Shown: in pieces, positions 62,791-64,000 of the stretch | How positions within the stretch are numbered: the stretch's first letter is position 1 | Layout of the letters: each line of letters opens with the position of its first letter | Assembly: GCA_009746045.1 (NCBI GenBank) | Contig: RPFO01000594.1 | Span: 739,449-803,448, forward strand | Source of the DNA: Mesostigma viride | Lineage: Eukaryota; Streptophyta; Mesostigmatophyceae; Mesostigmatales; Mesostigmataceae | Direction: 5' to 3' | DNA length: 64,000 nucleotides | Position numbers and translations under genes: made by a program | Notes under the pieces: model-generated | The model's database searches: none | Told to the model about the DNA's origin: nothing | Seen by the model: only the letters and a program-made list of their open reading frames with translations

Positions 62791-63125
62791 CCATGTTCCC
62801 CTCCCACTGAGGACTTATCAAAGAGACAACCAGCGCAGGCCAGAAATCGGGAGAATCCGGACCATGGTAGCTCGAGCCTGCCGTTATCTTTTCCGCGTTT
62901 TCGAGTCGTTCAGGATGATGAAGATGAATGGTGATGGAAATGTGTATCCTTGTGCATTGAAATTATGGCTGGCTTACGTGTGGAGCGACTAGATGACCTA
63001 GACGGTGGGGCCGGAAACAGCATGCTTGATCAGGGCGTGTGTTTCTAGCCTAACTGGCCGGGAGTGTCTAGTGGTGAGCACCATTGCTGCGATCGCTCTC
63101 CCACCATTTACGAGGAAATACCCGC
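62791..63125 (+). repeat. Dispersed repeat, copy 2
   Basis: 62817-63125 matches 5588-5925. It is preceded by CCCATGTTCCCCTCCCACTG, which recurs at about 63248 and 63380. Confidence 0.85.
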
Positions 63126-63164
63126 AAATGGAAAACCACTGAAAAGGTCTAGCTAGTCAGTCAT

Positions 63165-63450
63165 CACGTTAGCCATGCCATGCTCACGTGTGCTCACGTG
63201 ACGCAGTCACGTGTCTATTAATTAATTAATTAATCCATTCCATCCCATGCTCCCCTCCCACTGAGGACTTATGCTCACGTGACGCAGTCACGTGTCTATT
63301 AATTAATTAATTAATTAATTAATTAATTAATTAATTAATTAATTAATTAATTAATTAATGCCCCAGCCAATGGACACATCCCATGTTCCCCTCCCACTGA
63401 GGACTTATGCTCAGGTGACGCAGTCACGTGTCTATTAATTAACAATTAAT
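63165..63450. repeat. Tandem units with CACGTG palindromes and (TTAA)n
   Basis: Units contain CACGTGAC-GCA-GTCACGTG, an 8-bp-arm palindrome, followed by TGTCTATTAATTAA. (AATT)n runs lie at 63217-63232 and 63297-63358. The third unit (about 63410) has CAGGTGAC instead of CACGTGAC. Two units begin with the CCCTCCCACTGAGGACTTAT module. Confidence 0.85.
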
Positions 63451-63464
63451 TAATGCACACATGA

Positions 63465-63865
63465 CCTGGCCCCAAGGACATTCCTAGAAAGCTGGGTAAA
63501 AATGCCATGACCTATCCACCGCAGTTGCTGGCCGACCTAGTGGTCCCAGCCCCATTTGAACACCGCATTCACTCCCTCTCTCTTGCTTGGACTACAATGC
63601 AGAACAAGAAGAGGTGGAAGACGAATGTCCAGGCTCACACGCCAGTCCCCTTCCCCCAGGAGGAAGGGGCGCTTTGCTGAGTAGAGTAGCTAGGGTTTTC
63701 TAGATTAGATTAGCTCGGTTTCGTGGCTTCGCCCACCTCCATCCATCCAGCAAGGAATATGTGCTACATGATCTCCCGACGGAGGCATGTTATAATCTTA
63801 TTTAATTTAATTTTAATGATCTCCCAATGGAGTCATTTTATAATTTAATTTAATTTAATGCACAC
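63465..63865 (+). pseudogene. LINE type 2 3' fragment, plus strand
   Basis: This encodes the C-terminal end PPQLLADLVVPAPFEHRIHS and LAWTTMQNKKRWKTNV, homologous to the minus-strand ORF at 59379-59765. A shared 3' UTR follows (TAGATTAGATTAGC, ATGATCTCCC). It ends in TTTAA-type tails near 63800 and 63840. Confidence 0.8.
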
Positions 63866-64000
63866 ATTTGTTTGCAAAAATCAAAGAGACAACCATTTGT
63901 TTGCAAATTAATTAATTTGTTTGCAAAAATGTACTCAGCATTTATAGTTCCCTGAGTTTGTAGCTTGATGAGCTTATTTACATCATGGAAAGGGCAAAAC
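63866..64000. other. A/T-rich end of window, no gene
   Basis: TTTGTTTGCAAA recurs three times (63868, 63896, 63918). No coding signal is seen. Confidence 0.5.

Overview
This is a repeat-rich piece of a eukaryotic nuclear genome, probably of an alga. Spliced exons, LTR and non-LTR retrotransposons, a piggyBac-type element and an endogenous Polinton-like virus (PLV) all point to a eukaryote. No rRNA and no complete host housekeeping gene is visible, so the species cannot be named. A green-lineage alga is my guess, not a result.

Left flank (1-8.0 kb): two minus-strand Cys-rich exons (821-982 and 5170-5307) have matching splice phases and are separated by a 3.7-kb, 42-bp minisatellite. A dispersed repeat follows (5588-5925, second copy at 62817-63125), then a fold-back element (7409-8037).

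Centre (8.0-55.1 kb): one L1-like LINE reverse transcriptase gene is cut into three pieces (8038-8608, 40567-40707, 54302-about 55130) by two LTR retrotransposons. The first is a Gypsy-type element (8609-40561; 671/668-bp LTRs, target duplication CCAAC). The second is a Copia-type element A (40708-54296; 501-bp LTRs, also CCAAC). Copia A carries Copia B (44005-51832; 617-bp LTRs, target duplication GGGTC). The Gypsy element carries a roughly 23-kb PLV (about 12524-35626) with terminal inverted repeats of about 0.94 kb. The PLV in turn carries a piggyBac-like MITE (15023-16747) and a small LTR-type element (27083-29689).

PLV layout: a leftward block holds a primase-helicase, a tyrosine recombinase, an AT-hook protein, a packaging ATPase and a coiled-coil protein. 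A rightward block holds a 1069-aa surface protein, a zinc-finger protein, a minor capsid/penton candidate, a small basic protein, the major capsid protein, an Ig-like/LamG-like adhesin and several small genes. The two blocks diverge from a 39-bp gap at 22444-22482. The provirus is damaged: a nonsense codon plus the MITE in the primase-helicase, a frameshift in the ATPase, and an insertion in the penton gene. The capsid, adhesin and recombinase frames are intact.

Right flank (55.1-64 kb): a truncated reverse-strand Copia C with one LTR, a Gypsy gag fragment, and four broken copies of a second LINE type. The window ends in A/T-rich tandem repeats with CACGTG palindromes.

The points most worth following up are the co-varying hairpins in the PLV termini, terminal iterons beside an origin-binding-type helicase, a Copia lineage with integrase upstream of protease and AGTT...AACT ends, and the multi-level nesting itself.
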